A DNA stretch of 24,396 bases from Myxococcales bacterium UBA5297 (GTDB taxonomy: Bacteria > Myxococcota > Myxococcia > Myxococcales > UBA5297), in NCBI GenBank assembly GCA_002408385.1, contig DHSB01000080.1, positions 40,292 through 64,687 on the forward strand, written 5' to 3'. The translations under genes were made by a program, and so were the position numbers. Each line of letters begins with the position of its first letter. Position 1 is the first letter of the stretch. Positions 7,833 through 16,762 of the stretch are shown here, one piece after another. A model generated the notes under the pieces. The model did not search any database. It saw only the letters and a list, made by a program, of their open reading frames with translations, and was not told the origin of the DNA.

Positions 7833-8378
7833 GGGCGGCACCTCGATGAAGGGGTTCGTCGGTTCATCCATGGCGGCGAGCGCAGAGGCCGGATTCGTTC
7901 TCTTGACCTGCGGCTCGAGACTCAGGGACGGCAGCGGCGCGAGCTGCCTGCCGAGTGTGTTCCCAAGAAGAGGGACGGGACGAAGGCGCGCCACAGGCCG
8001 AGACCCGTCTGCGGCTTTCTCCAGCGCTCGGCGCCTGCGCGGCGAGGGCCATGGCCTTCAGGTGCGCTCGGGGTCTCAAGTCCTCGTGACGCGCCCACGC
8101 CGAGGCGTTGAAGGACCCGCTGCGGCGCGGCGAGGCGCCGAGCGGCGCGAGGAGGGCCGGCGGGAAGAGCGAGCACATCGGGGGCGCGATGTTAGTCGAA
8201 GGGCGTTGTCCGGTAAAGGCGAACTCCCCGGCCCCTTCTGTCGCGGTCGCGCGCACTTGGATCCGCGGGGAAGGCGGGCCACCGGGGGGCAGGCGGGCTG
8301 CCGCGTGGCTTGCTTCGGCCCGGCCCGCGACTATCATCGGCGCACTCGGACGGCGGGGCATGCCAGAGCGAGGCACCG
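7833..8378. other. Divergent intergenic region, about 550 bp
   Basis: This stretch separates the c'-like cytochrome gene from the asparaginase gene. It should hold promoters for both directions. All open frames in it look like chance consequences of high GC; none has a ribosome site or recognisable sequence. I see no RNA gene. Part of it (7833-7871) would be coding if the cytochrome starts at the upstream ATG. Confidence 0.5.
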
Positions 8379-9425
8379 ATGGGCGCGCGAAAGCACATCC
8401 TCATCCTCCACACCGGCGGCACTCTCGCGATGGAGACCAAGCGGGGACGCGGTCCGCTGCGGCCCGGTGACTTCGAGCGGACGCTGCGCGCGCGGGTCCC
8501 GGAGATCTGGCAGCTTGCAAACATCCGCTTCCAGGTCTTCTCGAACATCGACTCTTCGGACATGCGCCCCGAGCTCTGGTCGTCGCTGGCCGAGCGGGTC
8601 TTCGAGTCGCTCGGTGGCAACGGCTCGAGCGCCAAGTACGACGGGGTCGTCCTCACCCATGGCACCGACACCATGTCGTGGACCGCGAGCGCGCTCTCGT
8701 TCATGCTGCGCGGGCTTCGCAAGCCGGTCGTCATCACCGGGTCGCAACGTCCGCTCGGCGAGCTGCGCACCGATGCGCGGGTGAACCTCATCGACGCGGT
8801 CACCGCGGCCGTCGAGGGCCCGGGGGAGGTGACCGTCTGCTTCGACTCCAAGCTCTATCGCGGCAACCGCACCCGGAAGACGAAGACGAACGACTTCGAC
8901 GCCTTCGAGAGCCCGAACTACCCGGTGCTCGGCACCCTGGGGGTCGAGGTCGTCTTCTCCGAGGGACGCGCTGCCGAGGGACGCTTCCGGGTGATGCCCG
9001 ACCTTGAGCCGCGCGTCTTCCTGCTCAAGATCTTCCCGGGGATGCCGCCCACCATCGCCCGCGCAATCCTTCCCGGGCTCGCGGGGCTGGTGGTCGAGGG
9101 GTTTGGCGCCGGAAACTTCCCGGTAGCCGGCGACTCGTCGCTGCTGCCGTTGTTCGACGAGGCGCACGACCGTGGGATCCCGGTCGTCATGGTGACCCAG
9201 GCGCGCTGCAACTCGGTCGATCTGACGCTGTACGAGGCGGGGGCGCAGGCGGCCAAGCGCGGGGTGATCGGCGGCGGCGACATGACCCCGGAGGCCGCGG
9301 TCACCAAGCTGATGCACGTGCTCGCCTACGAGCGCGATCCGGAGCGGGTGCGCCGGCAGCTCGAGCGCAACCTGGTCGGCGAGAGGACAGAGGCACCGAG
9401 GGCCTCCAGAGCCGGAGCGGCGTAG
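8379..9425 (+). CDS. ansA: L-asparaginase, type I (cytoplasmic)
   Basis: This enzyme hydrolyses L-asparagine to aspartate and ammonia. The 348-residue length fits type I enzymes (E. coli AnsA has 338). The first active-site motif is ILILHTGGTLAM, with T15 as the expected nucleophile. The second is VVLTHGTDTM (91-100), with T96 and D97 as the expected catalytic pair. ITGSQRPLGELRTDARVNLI (119-138) matches the type I dimer/substrate segment. No signal peptide is present, which supports the cytoplasmic type over the periplasmic AnsB type. The start ATG at 8379 follows GAGG closely. The tail after about 335 is Arg/Ala-rich and probably disordered. The gene is transcribed alone and converges on rnhA. 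Related glutaminase-asparaginases cannot be excluded from sequence alone. Confidence 0.93.
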   Translation: MGARKHILILHTGGTLAMETKRGRGPLRPGDFERTLRARVPEIWQLANIRFQVFSNIDSSDMRPELWSSLAERVFESLGGNGSSAKYDGVVLTHGTDTMSWTASALSFMLRGLRKPVVITGSQRPLGELRTDARVNLIDAVTAAVEGPGEVTVCFDSKLYRGNRTRKTKTNDFDAFESPNYPVLGTLGVEVVFSEGRAAEGRFRVMPDLEPRVFLLKIFPGMPPTIARAILPGLAGLVVEGFGAGNFPVAGDSSLLPLFDEAHDRGIPVVMVTQARCNSVDLTLYEAGAQAAKRGVIGGGDMTPEAAVTKLMHVLAYERDPERVRRQLERNLVGERTEAPRASRAGAA

Positions 9426-9438
9426 CCCTTCGGGCGCA

Positions 9439-9455
9439 GCCTCGCGGGCCGAGGC
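9439..9455. terminator. Weak hairpin between convergent ansA and rnhA
   Basis: The inverted repeat GCCTCG-CGGGC-CGAGGC lies in the 72-bp gap between the convergent genes. The stem is only 6 bp and there is no T-tract on either strand, so it is at best a Rho-independent terminator of low efficiency. Its position is the main reason to list it. Confidence 0.3.
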
Positions 9456-9497
9456 GGGTCGCGATATCGAGGGCCAGGGCCCGCGCGCGGCCGCAGG

Positions 9498-10169
9498 CTA
9501 CATGCGCTCGTCGATGGCCCGGTTGCTCATCTCGTCGGCAAGCTTGTTTTGCTCGCGCGGAACGTGCCGCACGGTCGAGCGGCGAAACAGGCCAAGCAGG
9601 CCCTGTGCCCGCTGGAAGAGCGGCTTGAGACCAGCGTTCTTCACCTTGTACAGGCCGTTGAGCTGGCGGACCATCAGCTCGCTGTCGGCGACGACCTCGA
9701 TCTCGTTGGCGCCGAGCTTGAGCGCCTCTTCCAGGCCCAGCAGCAGCCCCATGTACTCGGCGTAGTTGTTGGTCTGGGTGCCCAGATACTTGCCGAGGCG
9801 GGCGACGACCGTGCCGTCGGTGGTGGTCAGGACTGCGCCCGCGCCCGCGGGGCCGGGGTTGCCGCGCGCCGCGCCGTCGGAGAAGAGCCGCAGCAGGCGC
9901 GCCCGCCTCCCGGCGGGTTGTGTCTCTTCGAGCGGCGGGCGCGGAGGCGGGGCGACGGAGGCGGATTCGGGCTCGGGCAGAGGACGAGTGCGGGCGGGCT
10001 CGGCGGCGGGCCCGTCTGCCTGAACCTCGAGACGCAGCAACACCGCGGCTTCCCGAAGCAGCGCGCGCAGCTCCTCGCGCGTCACCCCGGGATAATGCTC
10101 GAGCGTCCGGGCGAGCGGCTCGTGGCTGGCGATGAAGCCCAGCAGCTCGGAGGGCGAGGGGCGGGCCAT
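9498..10169 (-). CDS. rnhA: Ribonuclease HI with N-terminal extension
   Basis: RNase HI cuts the RNA strand of RNA-DNA hybrids using two metal ions, removing R-loops and primers. The catalytic domain covers about residues 92-223. The four acidic residues are visible: D98 (FSDGAARGNPGPAGAG), E138 (NNYAEYMG), D162 (VVADSELMVRQL) and D212 (NKLADEMSNRA). The domain is the compact form related to plant and archaeal RNase H (RVT_3-like), without the E. coli basic protrusion. Residues 1-50 form a helical N-terminal domain (starts MARPSPSELLGFIASHEPLA), then a Pro-rich linker follows. The extension is not a recognisable hybrid-binding domain. Start ATG 10169 has GAAGG about 10 nt upstream. It lies 19 nt after the zinc-ribbon gene and is probably co-transcribed with it. 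Confidence 0.93.
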   Translation of the reverse strand: MARPSPSELLGFIASHEPLARTLEHYPGVTREELRALLREAAVLLRLEVQADGPAAEPARTRPLPEPESASVAPPPRPPLEETQPAGRRARLLRLFSDGAARGNPGPAGAGAVLTTTDGTVVARLGKYLGTQTNNYAEYMGLLLGLEEALKLGANEIEVVADSELMVRQLNGLYKVKNAGLKPLFQRAQGLLGLFRRSTVRHVPREQNKLADEMSNRAIDERM

Positions 10170-10188
10170 GCTGTGTGACCTTCGAGGC

Positions 10189-10917
10189 TTACTCTGCTTG
10201 GCTCTCGAGGGCCTCGGCCGCGTAGATCAGCCGGTTGCACGACGGGCAGGTCTCGATGGACGAGCCGGCCAGCAGGATGTTGTAGAGCTGGCGCCTGACA
10301 TGCATGTGGCAGCCCCCGCAGATGCCGCCGACCACCGCGGCCATCCCCGAGCCGTTCGCCCGGCGAACCGAGTCGTAACGGCCCAGCAGCTCGCGGTCGA
10401 CGTTCTGCGAGAGCCCGGTTCGCTTCTCCGAGAGCGCTGCGACCTGGGAGGAGAGCGACTTGATCTGGCCCTCGAGCTCGGCGCGCTCGGCGGCCGAGGC
10501 GTCCTCGAACCGGTTGAGCTCGCCCTCGCGATCGGCCAGGGCCTTCTTGATCGACTCGACCTGCCCTCCGAGACCCTTGAGCTCCTCGTCAAGGTTGAGC
10601 ATCGCCTTCTTGGCGATGTCGATCTCGCGGGCAAGTGCGGTGTACTCCCGGGTCGTACGCTGCTCGGCAAGCCGGGCTTCCCACTTCTTGATCTTCTCCT
10701 TCTCGGCCTGGATCTCGGTTTCTTTCTCCCGACGCAGGCGCTCGTTCTCGGTAAGACGGCTTCGCTCAGCTTCAACCCTGACTCGCGCGGTTGCCCGCTC
10801 CGCGTCCAACTCGCCCAGGCGCTTGGGGTAGGCCTCTCCGGCGTGCTGGAGCTCGTTGATCTCCAGGTCGACCGTTTGTAGTGCCTGCAGCGCCCTAAGC
10901 TTCTCCTTGATCGACAC
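10189..10917 (-). CDS. C4-type zinc-ribbon coiled-coil protein (FlgZ/CdsZ-like)
   Basis: The 242-residue protein has a long antiparallel coiled coil (about 5-175) and a C-terminal zinc ribbon. The ribbon is GGICGGCHMHVRRQLYN, then IETCPSCNRLIY, with C200, C203, C224 and C227 as the four zinc ligands. This is the architecture of the zf-RING_7 family, including Helicobacter HP0958/FlgZ and Chlamydia CT398. Known members bind sigma-54, flagellar transcripts or secretion components, and other members bind nucleic acid. Its role here is unknown. GTG is the start: GGAGGG lies 5-6 nt before it and no ATG fits. A promoter candidate lies at 10997-11024 on the same strand. rnhA follows by 19 nt, suggesting a two-gene operon. 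Confidence 0.9.
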   Translation of the reverse strand: MSIKEKLRALQALQTVDLEINELQHAGEAYPKRLGELDAERATARVRVEAERSRLTENERLRREKETEIQAEKEKIKKWEARLAEQRTTREYTALAREIDIAKKAMLNLDEELKGLGGQVESIKKALADREGELNRFEDASAAERAELEGQIKSLSSQVAALSEKRTGLSQNVDRELLGRYDSVRRANGSGMAAVVGGICGGCHMHVRRQLYNILLAGSSIETCPSCNRLIYAAEALESQAE

Positions 10918-10996
10918 TCTTACCCTCCAGAGGACTCTCGAATCCCCGCCGGCGCGCGATTTCTACCACACGCCCACCAAGGCGCAACCATGTGTT

Positions 10997-11024
10997 GCTA
11001 TAGATACAAGCGCGCGATCCTCAA
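10997..11024 (-). promoter_or_regulatory. Candidate sigma-70 promoter of zinc-ribbon/rnhA operon
   Basis: On the minus strand, TTGAGG (11024-11019) is followed after 16 bp by TATAGC (11002-10997); each hexamer matches 4 of 6 consensus bases. It sits in the only AT-richer patch of this intergenic region. The predicted start near 10990 gives a leader of about 70 nt. Confidence 0.45.
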
Positions 11025-11032
11025 CCCTTCCC

Positions 11033-11044
11033 GAACGGCCGTTC
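11033..11044. promoter_or_regulatory. Perfect 12-bp palindrome GAACGGCCGTTC
   Basis: The palindrome lies about 9 bp upstream of the candidate -35 of the zinc-ribbon operon. It is nested in a wider inverted repeat, TCCCG to CGGGA. Its GAAC-N4-GTTC form matches the core of the LexA box known from Bacillus. LexA sites of Myxococcus differ, so this assignment is speculative; it may serve another dimeric regulator. Confidence 0.35.
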
Positions 11045-11126
11045 TGACGGGAAAACCCGGCGCGCCGGCTGCCAGCCACGGGCACGGTCGGCCGGCTGCC
11101 GGCGATCCGGCGGCGGCTAAAAGCGC

Positions 11127-11155
11127 TTGAACCCGGGCCGCCTGCCGTGCCAAAA
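11127..11155 (+). promoter_or_regulatory. Possible promoter of tRNA-Ile2
   Basis: TTGAAC (11127-11132) is followed after 17 bp by CCAAAA (11150-11155). The -35 matches 5 of 6 consensus bases; the -10 is poor. The distance would start transcription some 15 nt before the tRNA, which is reasonable for a tRNA gene. Confidence 0.3.
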
Positions 11156-11175
11156 GGTCGGGCGCACACAGCAGC

Positions 11176-11247
11176 GGGCCCTTAGCTCAGCGGTAGAGCT
11201 GGCGGCTCATAACCGCTTGGTCGCAGGTTCGAACCCTGCAGGGCCCA
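11176..11247 (+). tRNA. ileX: tRNA-Ile2 with CAU anticodon (lysidine type)
   Basis: A full cloverleaf of 72 nt is present. The acceptor stem is GGGCCCT with AGGGCCC; the D stem is GCTC/GAGC. The anticodon stem is GGCGG/CCGCT with loop CTCATAA, and the T arm is GCAGG-TTCGAAC-CCTGC. The discriminator is A, and CCA is not encoded. The anticodon reads CAT, but the body closely matches bacterial tRNA-Ile2: GCTTGGTCGC across the anticodon 3' side and variable loop, and the C4-G69 and C5-G68 pairs used by TilS. TilS would convert C34 to lysidine so that it reads AUA. It is not initiator tRNA: position 1 pairs and the anticodon stem lacks three consecutive G-C pairs next to the loop. Automatic tools often label it Met. 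Confidence 0.93.
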
Positions 11248-11254
11248 ACGGAAG

Positions 11255-11290
11255 AAGGGCGGGCACCCGAGAAGGTGTCCGCCCTTTTTT
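11255..11290. terminator. Strong intrinsic terminator after tRNA-Ile2, facing rpoD
   Basis: A 13-bp stem (11255-11267 with 11274-11286, one G-U pair) with loop CGAGAA is followed by TTTTTT on the plus strand, 7 nt after the tRNA. An A-run on the other side is short, so it ends the tRNA transcript best. It may also end the rpoD transcript, whose stop codon is 24 nt away. Confidence 0.9.
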
Positions 11291-11313
11291 CCGTCGCCAT
11301 TGAGCCTCTTCGG

Positions 11314-13632
<2,319 letters not shown>

Positions 13633-13706
13633 CAACTGCTCCTTGCCGCCGCTCAGGCCTAGCCTCTCGGCGAGCCGGTCCTTGAGAACCTTCAGGGGAT
13701 TGTTCA

Positions 13707-15497
13707 CTACCCCTCCCCGTCGTTCGCGCCGGGGGGCGCTCTCTCTTCCGACCGCTCGCGCAGGCGCTTGCGTTCCCCGGACGCTTCCTTGATTTGCGTT
13801 TGCAGGGCGAGGATCTCGTCGTCGCTGGCGCCCTGCTCGCCTAGCCGCTGGAGCGCTTCAATCAACGAGGCAATCTCCTCTTCGGTCCGGGCCAGGCGCA
13901 GCTTGCGCGAGGCGTCCTTGAGCGCCTGGCGGCGCAGGTCGGATGAACCAAGAGTGTGGGCAATCTCTGCCAGCCGCGCCTCGATTTGTTTGCGGACAGG
14001 CGCCGGAAGCTGGTCGAGGGCCGCTTCCGGATGGTCGAGCTCGAGCAGCACGCGCAGCGCGCCGTCGCGGATCGAAGCGTGGAAGCGGGCGGCCGGCTCG
14101 TCGCGCAGCGTGGGGTCGGCGATGAGCAGCGCCGCGTAGAGCGCCTCGTGGGCGTTCAGGCTCACCGGGCGCGCCACGGGGGCGGCCGGCTTGGGCCGCG
14201 CAGGCTTGGGCTCGGCCATCAGATGCCCGCGCACGCTGCTCTCGGCGACCCCGACGTGCGCGGCGATCTCGGCGATGAAGAGGTCCTTGGCCATCCCCGG
14301 GGCCATCTGCTCGACGACGGGCTTGAGCCGGGCGACCGCGGCCATCTTCTCTTCAAAGGAGTGGGCGAGCCCGCGCGGCAGCGTCCGATGCAGCAGGTGG
14401 GCCGACAGGGCCGGGGCGCCGTCGAGCAGGCGCTCGACGGCGGCCGCGCCCTCGCGAAAGGCGAAGGTGTCCGGGTCGTCGCCCTCGGGCAGGGTGGCGA
14501 CGCGTGCATTGGTCCCGGTGGCCAGGATGGGGCCGGCCAGCCGCTCGACCGCGCGCAGACCCGCGGCGTCGCCGTCGAGGAGCAGCACAAGCTCCTTGGC
14601 GTCCACGCGTGAGAGCGCGGCGAGGTGCCCGGGCGTGAGCGCAGTCGAGCAGAGCGCGACCGCGTTCCTGACCCCGGCGCTGTAGAGGCCGATCACGTCG
14701 AAGTACCCTTCCACCAGGACTGCTGTCTTTTGCCTTCGGATCTCCTCCTTGGCGAGGTCCAGGCCGTAGAGCGTCTCGGCCTTGCGATATAGCGGGGACT
14801 CACGGGAATTCAAGTATTTCGGCCCCGGCTCGCCCCCCTGCATCTCTTCGACCCTGCGGGCCCCGAAGGCTATCGTCCGGCCCTCGGGCGAGCGGATGGG
14901 GACCATCAGCCGGCCGCGAAAGACGTCGTAGAAGCCGCCGCTCTGGCGGGGTGCACATAGCCCGGCGCGTGCTCCCCACTCGAGTGCGCCCTCCTTAACA
15001 AGGCGATCGCCGAGATCGTTCCAGGAGTTGAGGGCGTACCCCAGGCTGAACTGGCGGGCGATCTCCGCGGGCACGTTGCGCTGCTCGAGATGCTGGCGTC
15101 CGAGCGCGGCGCGCGGGTCGTTCCACAGCCGCTCCTCGAAGTGCCGGCGGGCGAGCTCGCTCGCCTGGAGCATCCGAGACCGCTCTTCCATCGCGGGATC
15201 GACGCGCTGCTCGATCTCGATGCCGGCCTCTCTCGCGAGCTCGCGCACGGTTTCGACGAAGGAGCGGCCGTGGAGGCGCTGCAGGAACGTGATCGCGTCG
15301 CCACTGGCGTCGCAGCCGAAGCATTTGAAGAAGCGCCGCTCCGGGTTGACGTTGAACGACGGGGTCTTCTCCGCGTGGAAGGGGCACAGCCCGAGGAAGG
15401 TGCGGCCGCTCTTCCTGAGCTCGACGTGCCGGGAGACGAGCGCGACAAGGTCGGTGCGCTCTAGAATCTCCTGAACCTTTTCCGGCGGGATGAGCAT
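13707..15497 (-). CDS. dnaG: DNA primase DnaG
   Basis: DnaG makes the RNA primers for replication. The 596-residue length is normal. The N-terminal CHC2 zinc ribbon uses C38, H41, C59 and C62 ([13 protein letters not shown], then FFKCFGC). The RNA polymerase core includes [13 protein letters not shown] and the TOPRIM fold: E263 in VLVEGYFDV, and D308 and D310 in [12 protein letters not shown], which bind catalytic metal. After a Pro/Ala linker at about 430-445, the C-terminal helical region (450-596) should be the helicase-binding domain; its end is charged and probably disordered. The start ATG 15497 lies 23 nt after the yqeY stop, with a weak ribosome site, so expression may depend on upstream translation. 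The stop lies 74 nt before the preferred rpoD start. Confidence 0.97.
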   Translation of the reverse strand: MLIPPEKVQEILERTDLVALVSRHVELRKSGRTFLGLCPFHAEKTPSFNVNPERRFFKCFGCDASGDAITFLQRLHGRSFVETVRELAREAGIEIEQRVDPAMEERSRMLQASELARRHFEERLWNDPRAALGRQHLEQRNVPAEIARQFSLGYALNSWNDLGDRLVKEGALEWGARAGLCAPRQSGGFYDVFRGRLMVPIRSPEGRTIAFGARRVEEMQGGEPGPKYLNSRESPLYRKAETLYGLDLAKEEIRRQKTAVLVEGYFDVIGLYSAGVRNAVALCSTALTPGHLAALSRVDAKELVLLLDGDAAGLRAVERLAGPILATGTNARVATLPEGDDPDTFAFREGAAAVERLLDGAPALSAHLLHRTLPRGLAHSFEEKMAAVARLKPVVEQMAPGMAKDLFIAEIAAHVGVAESSVRGHLMAEPKPARPKPAAPVARPVSLNAHEALYAALLIADPTLRDEPAARFHASIRDGALRVLLELDHPEAALDQLPAPVRKQIEARLAEIAHTLGSSDLRRQALKDASRKLRLARTEEEIASLIEALQRLGEQGASDDEILALQTQIKEASGERKRLRERSEERAPPGANDGEG

Positions 15498-15520
15498 GTG
15501 AGATCGGGGACAGCCGGGCG

Positions 15521-15970
15521 CTACCTGGAGGCGAGCTTTCTCTTGACCACGTCGCTTATCGCCTTGCTCTCGGCCCTTCCCTGGGCCTTGGCGACAGCGG
15601 CCTTCATGACCGGGCCCATCTGCTTCATCGAGCTTGCTCCAAGCTCGGCAATAGCCTCGTCCACCAGGCGCTCGAGCTCCTCGGGGGCGAGCTGCGCCGG
15701 CAGGTAGGACTGCAGCACCGAGGCTTCCTTCTCTTCCTTCTCGGCGAGCTCGCTGCGGCCCGCCTGGCGATAGATCTTGGCCGACTCGCGGCGCTGTTTG
15801 AGCTGTTTCTCGACCAGCCGGAGGAGCTCGGAGTCGTCGATGTCCGAGCCCAGCTCGATCTCGCGATTGGTAATGGCGCTCTTGAGCAGCCGCAGCGCCG
15901 AGAGTGCGGCCGCGTCGCGCGCCTTCATCGCCTGCTTCAGGTCTTCGGCGATGCGCTGTTTCAGGCTCAT
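15521..15970 (-). CDS. yqeY: GatB/YqeY domain-containing protein
   Basis: The 149-residue protein matches the YqeY family, which shares its helical domain with the tail of GatB in the Glu-tRNA(Gln)/Asp-tRNA(Asn) amidotransferase. Recognisable parts are the start SLKQRIAEDLKQAMKARDA, LSALRLLKSAITNREIE at about 25-40, and KQRRESAKIYRQAGRSELAE at about 58-77. The Gly/Lys-rich end (QMGPVMKAAVAKAQGRAES) is also typical. A tRNA-binding role is suspected for the family but not firmly shown. ATG 15970 is preceded by GAGGTG with 6 nt spacing; a GTG at 15979 overlaps that site and is unlikely. Its place between rpsU and dnaG is seen in several bacterial phyla. Confidence 0.95.
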   Translation of the reverse strand: MSLKQRIAEDLKQAMKARDAAALSALRLLKSAITNREIELGSDIDDSELLRLVEKQLKQRRESAKIYRQAGRSELAEKEEKEASVLQSYLPAQLAPEELERLVDEAIAELGASSMKQMGPVMKAAVAKAQGRAESKAISDVVKRKLASR

Positions 15971-16013
15971 GGCTTCCACCTCGGGCGCCGTGCCCCTCGG
16001 GCGGGCAAAGCAG

Positions 16014-16039
16014 CGGCCCGGGAGACTTCTCCCGGGCCG
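16014..16039 (-). terminator. Perfect 12-bp hairpin between rpsU and yqeY
   Basis: Arms 16014-16025 and 16028-16039 are exactly complementary (CGGCCCGGGAGA with its reverse complement), with a 2- to 4-nt loop. On the transcript it follows the rpsU stop by about 65 nt and precedes the yqeY start by about 44 nt. No U-tract follows (CUGCUUUGCC), so it is more likely a partial terminator, a processing site or a barrier to 3' exonucleases than a full stop. E. coli has a terminator between rpsU and dnaG. Confidence 0.65.
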
Positions 16040-16103
16040 ATGACTGAGGTGCCGGCCTGGCCAGCGCCTCGGCAGGCGCGTAGCCGGCGTCCTCTCCTCT
16101 ATT

Positions 16104-16301
16104 TTAGGAGAAGGACTTGCGCATCTTCTTCAGCGCACGCTTCTTGGCCGCGAGCGCCTTCTTCTTCTTCTTCACCGAAGGCTTCTCGTAGTGCTCACGC
16201 TTGCGGATTTCAGAGAGGATGCCCGCCTTCTCGCACTGCTTCTTGAACCGCTTCATGGCGTTCTCGAAGGACTCGCCCTCTTTGACGCGTACTCCTGGCA
16301 T
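16104..16301 (-). CDS. rpsU: Small ribosomal subunit protein bS21
   Basis: bS21 binds the 30S platform near the anti-Shine-Dalgarno end of 16S rRNA and supports initiation. The 65-residue length is typical. The sequence has the family pattern: [20 protein letters not shown], then a single Cys region, [20 protein letters not shown], and a Lys/Arg-rich tail ending MRKSFS. The start ATG 16301 follows an excellent ribosome site, GGGAGGTGA. It is the first gene of the cluster with yqeY, dnaG and rpoD. A promoter candidate lies about 155 nt upstream and a hairpin follows the gene, both of which suggest higher expression than the downstream genes. Confidence 0.97.
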   Translation of the reverse strand: MPGVRVKEGESFENAMKRFKKQCEKAGILSEIRKREHYEKPSVKKKKKALAAKKRALKKMRKSFS

Positions 16302-16387
16302 GGGTTCACCTCCCTTCGCCGCGGCAGGTCGCCTCTTGGGCGCCTTGCCCTCAAGCCCGTCAACGCCTGGCCAGAGATAACAAATGT

Positions 16388-16413
16388 GCCCGCCTTGTCC
16401 TGCGGAGGCGGGC
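16388..16413 (-). promoter_or_regulatory. Hairpin in the rpsU leader
   Basis: An 8-bp perfect stem (GCCCGCCT with AGGCGGGC) with a 10-nt loop lies inside the predicted 5' untranslated region, about 90 nt before the rpsU start. It could be a binding site for autoregulation by a ribosomal protein or simply an mRNA stabiliser; the sequence does not say which. Confidence 0.4.
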
Positions 16414-16456
16414 GTCCTGTCGTCCGGTGGGCCAGTTGGGCCGTAAGAAAGCGGTA

Positions 16457-16484
16457 AATTTACGGAAGGTCCCCCCGCGGTCAA
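16457..16484 (-). promoter_or_regulatory. Probable promoter of the rpsU-yqeY-dnaG-rpoD cluster
   Basis: On the minus strand TTGACC (16484-16479) is followed after 16 bp by TAAATT (16462-16457). The -35 matches 5 of 6 consensus bases and the -10 matches 4 of 6. An A/T-rich CTTTTTG just upstream may act as an UP element. The -10 overlaps the palindrome GTAAATTTAC, which could be an operator. Predicted transcription starts near 16450. Confidence 0.55.
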
Positions 16485-16762
16485 GCAAAAAGTCCTTGCA
16501 TCCTTCGCTGCGCTTGCTCCAGGCGCCCCGTGCAACAGGGGCGTGCATCGGCCGGGGACGGCGCTTACCGGGCCAAAGTCGCCGCACAGCCCGATGCGCG
16601 CCTTGTCGTTCGGCCGTGTGGTCCTGCCGCTCGGTCGGCAGCTCGTTTCTGTCCTTCGTGTGCCCCGTCGGCCGAAGCTCGGCGCACGAGGGCTGGCGAC
16701 CGAAAGGACTCGCCGCTACCCTGTCGCCTTTCCTGCGTTGCCGGAGCGGAGGCCGATTGCGT

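Larger units (their letters stand above)
16302..16762. other. Divergent region between rpsU and the methyltransferase gene
   Basis: These 460 bases hold the probable rpsU promoter and its leader (left half). The right half (16485-16762) has no element I can name apart from GGAGG at 16748-16752, 10 nt before the methyltransferase start. No promoter for that gene is apparent, and I see no RNA gene. Confidence 0.5.

Noticed and set aside
8379..9425. Periplasmic type II asparaginase
   Set aside because: There is no signal peptide, and the ITGSQRPLGELRTDARVNLI segment is of the cytoplasmic type.
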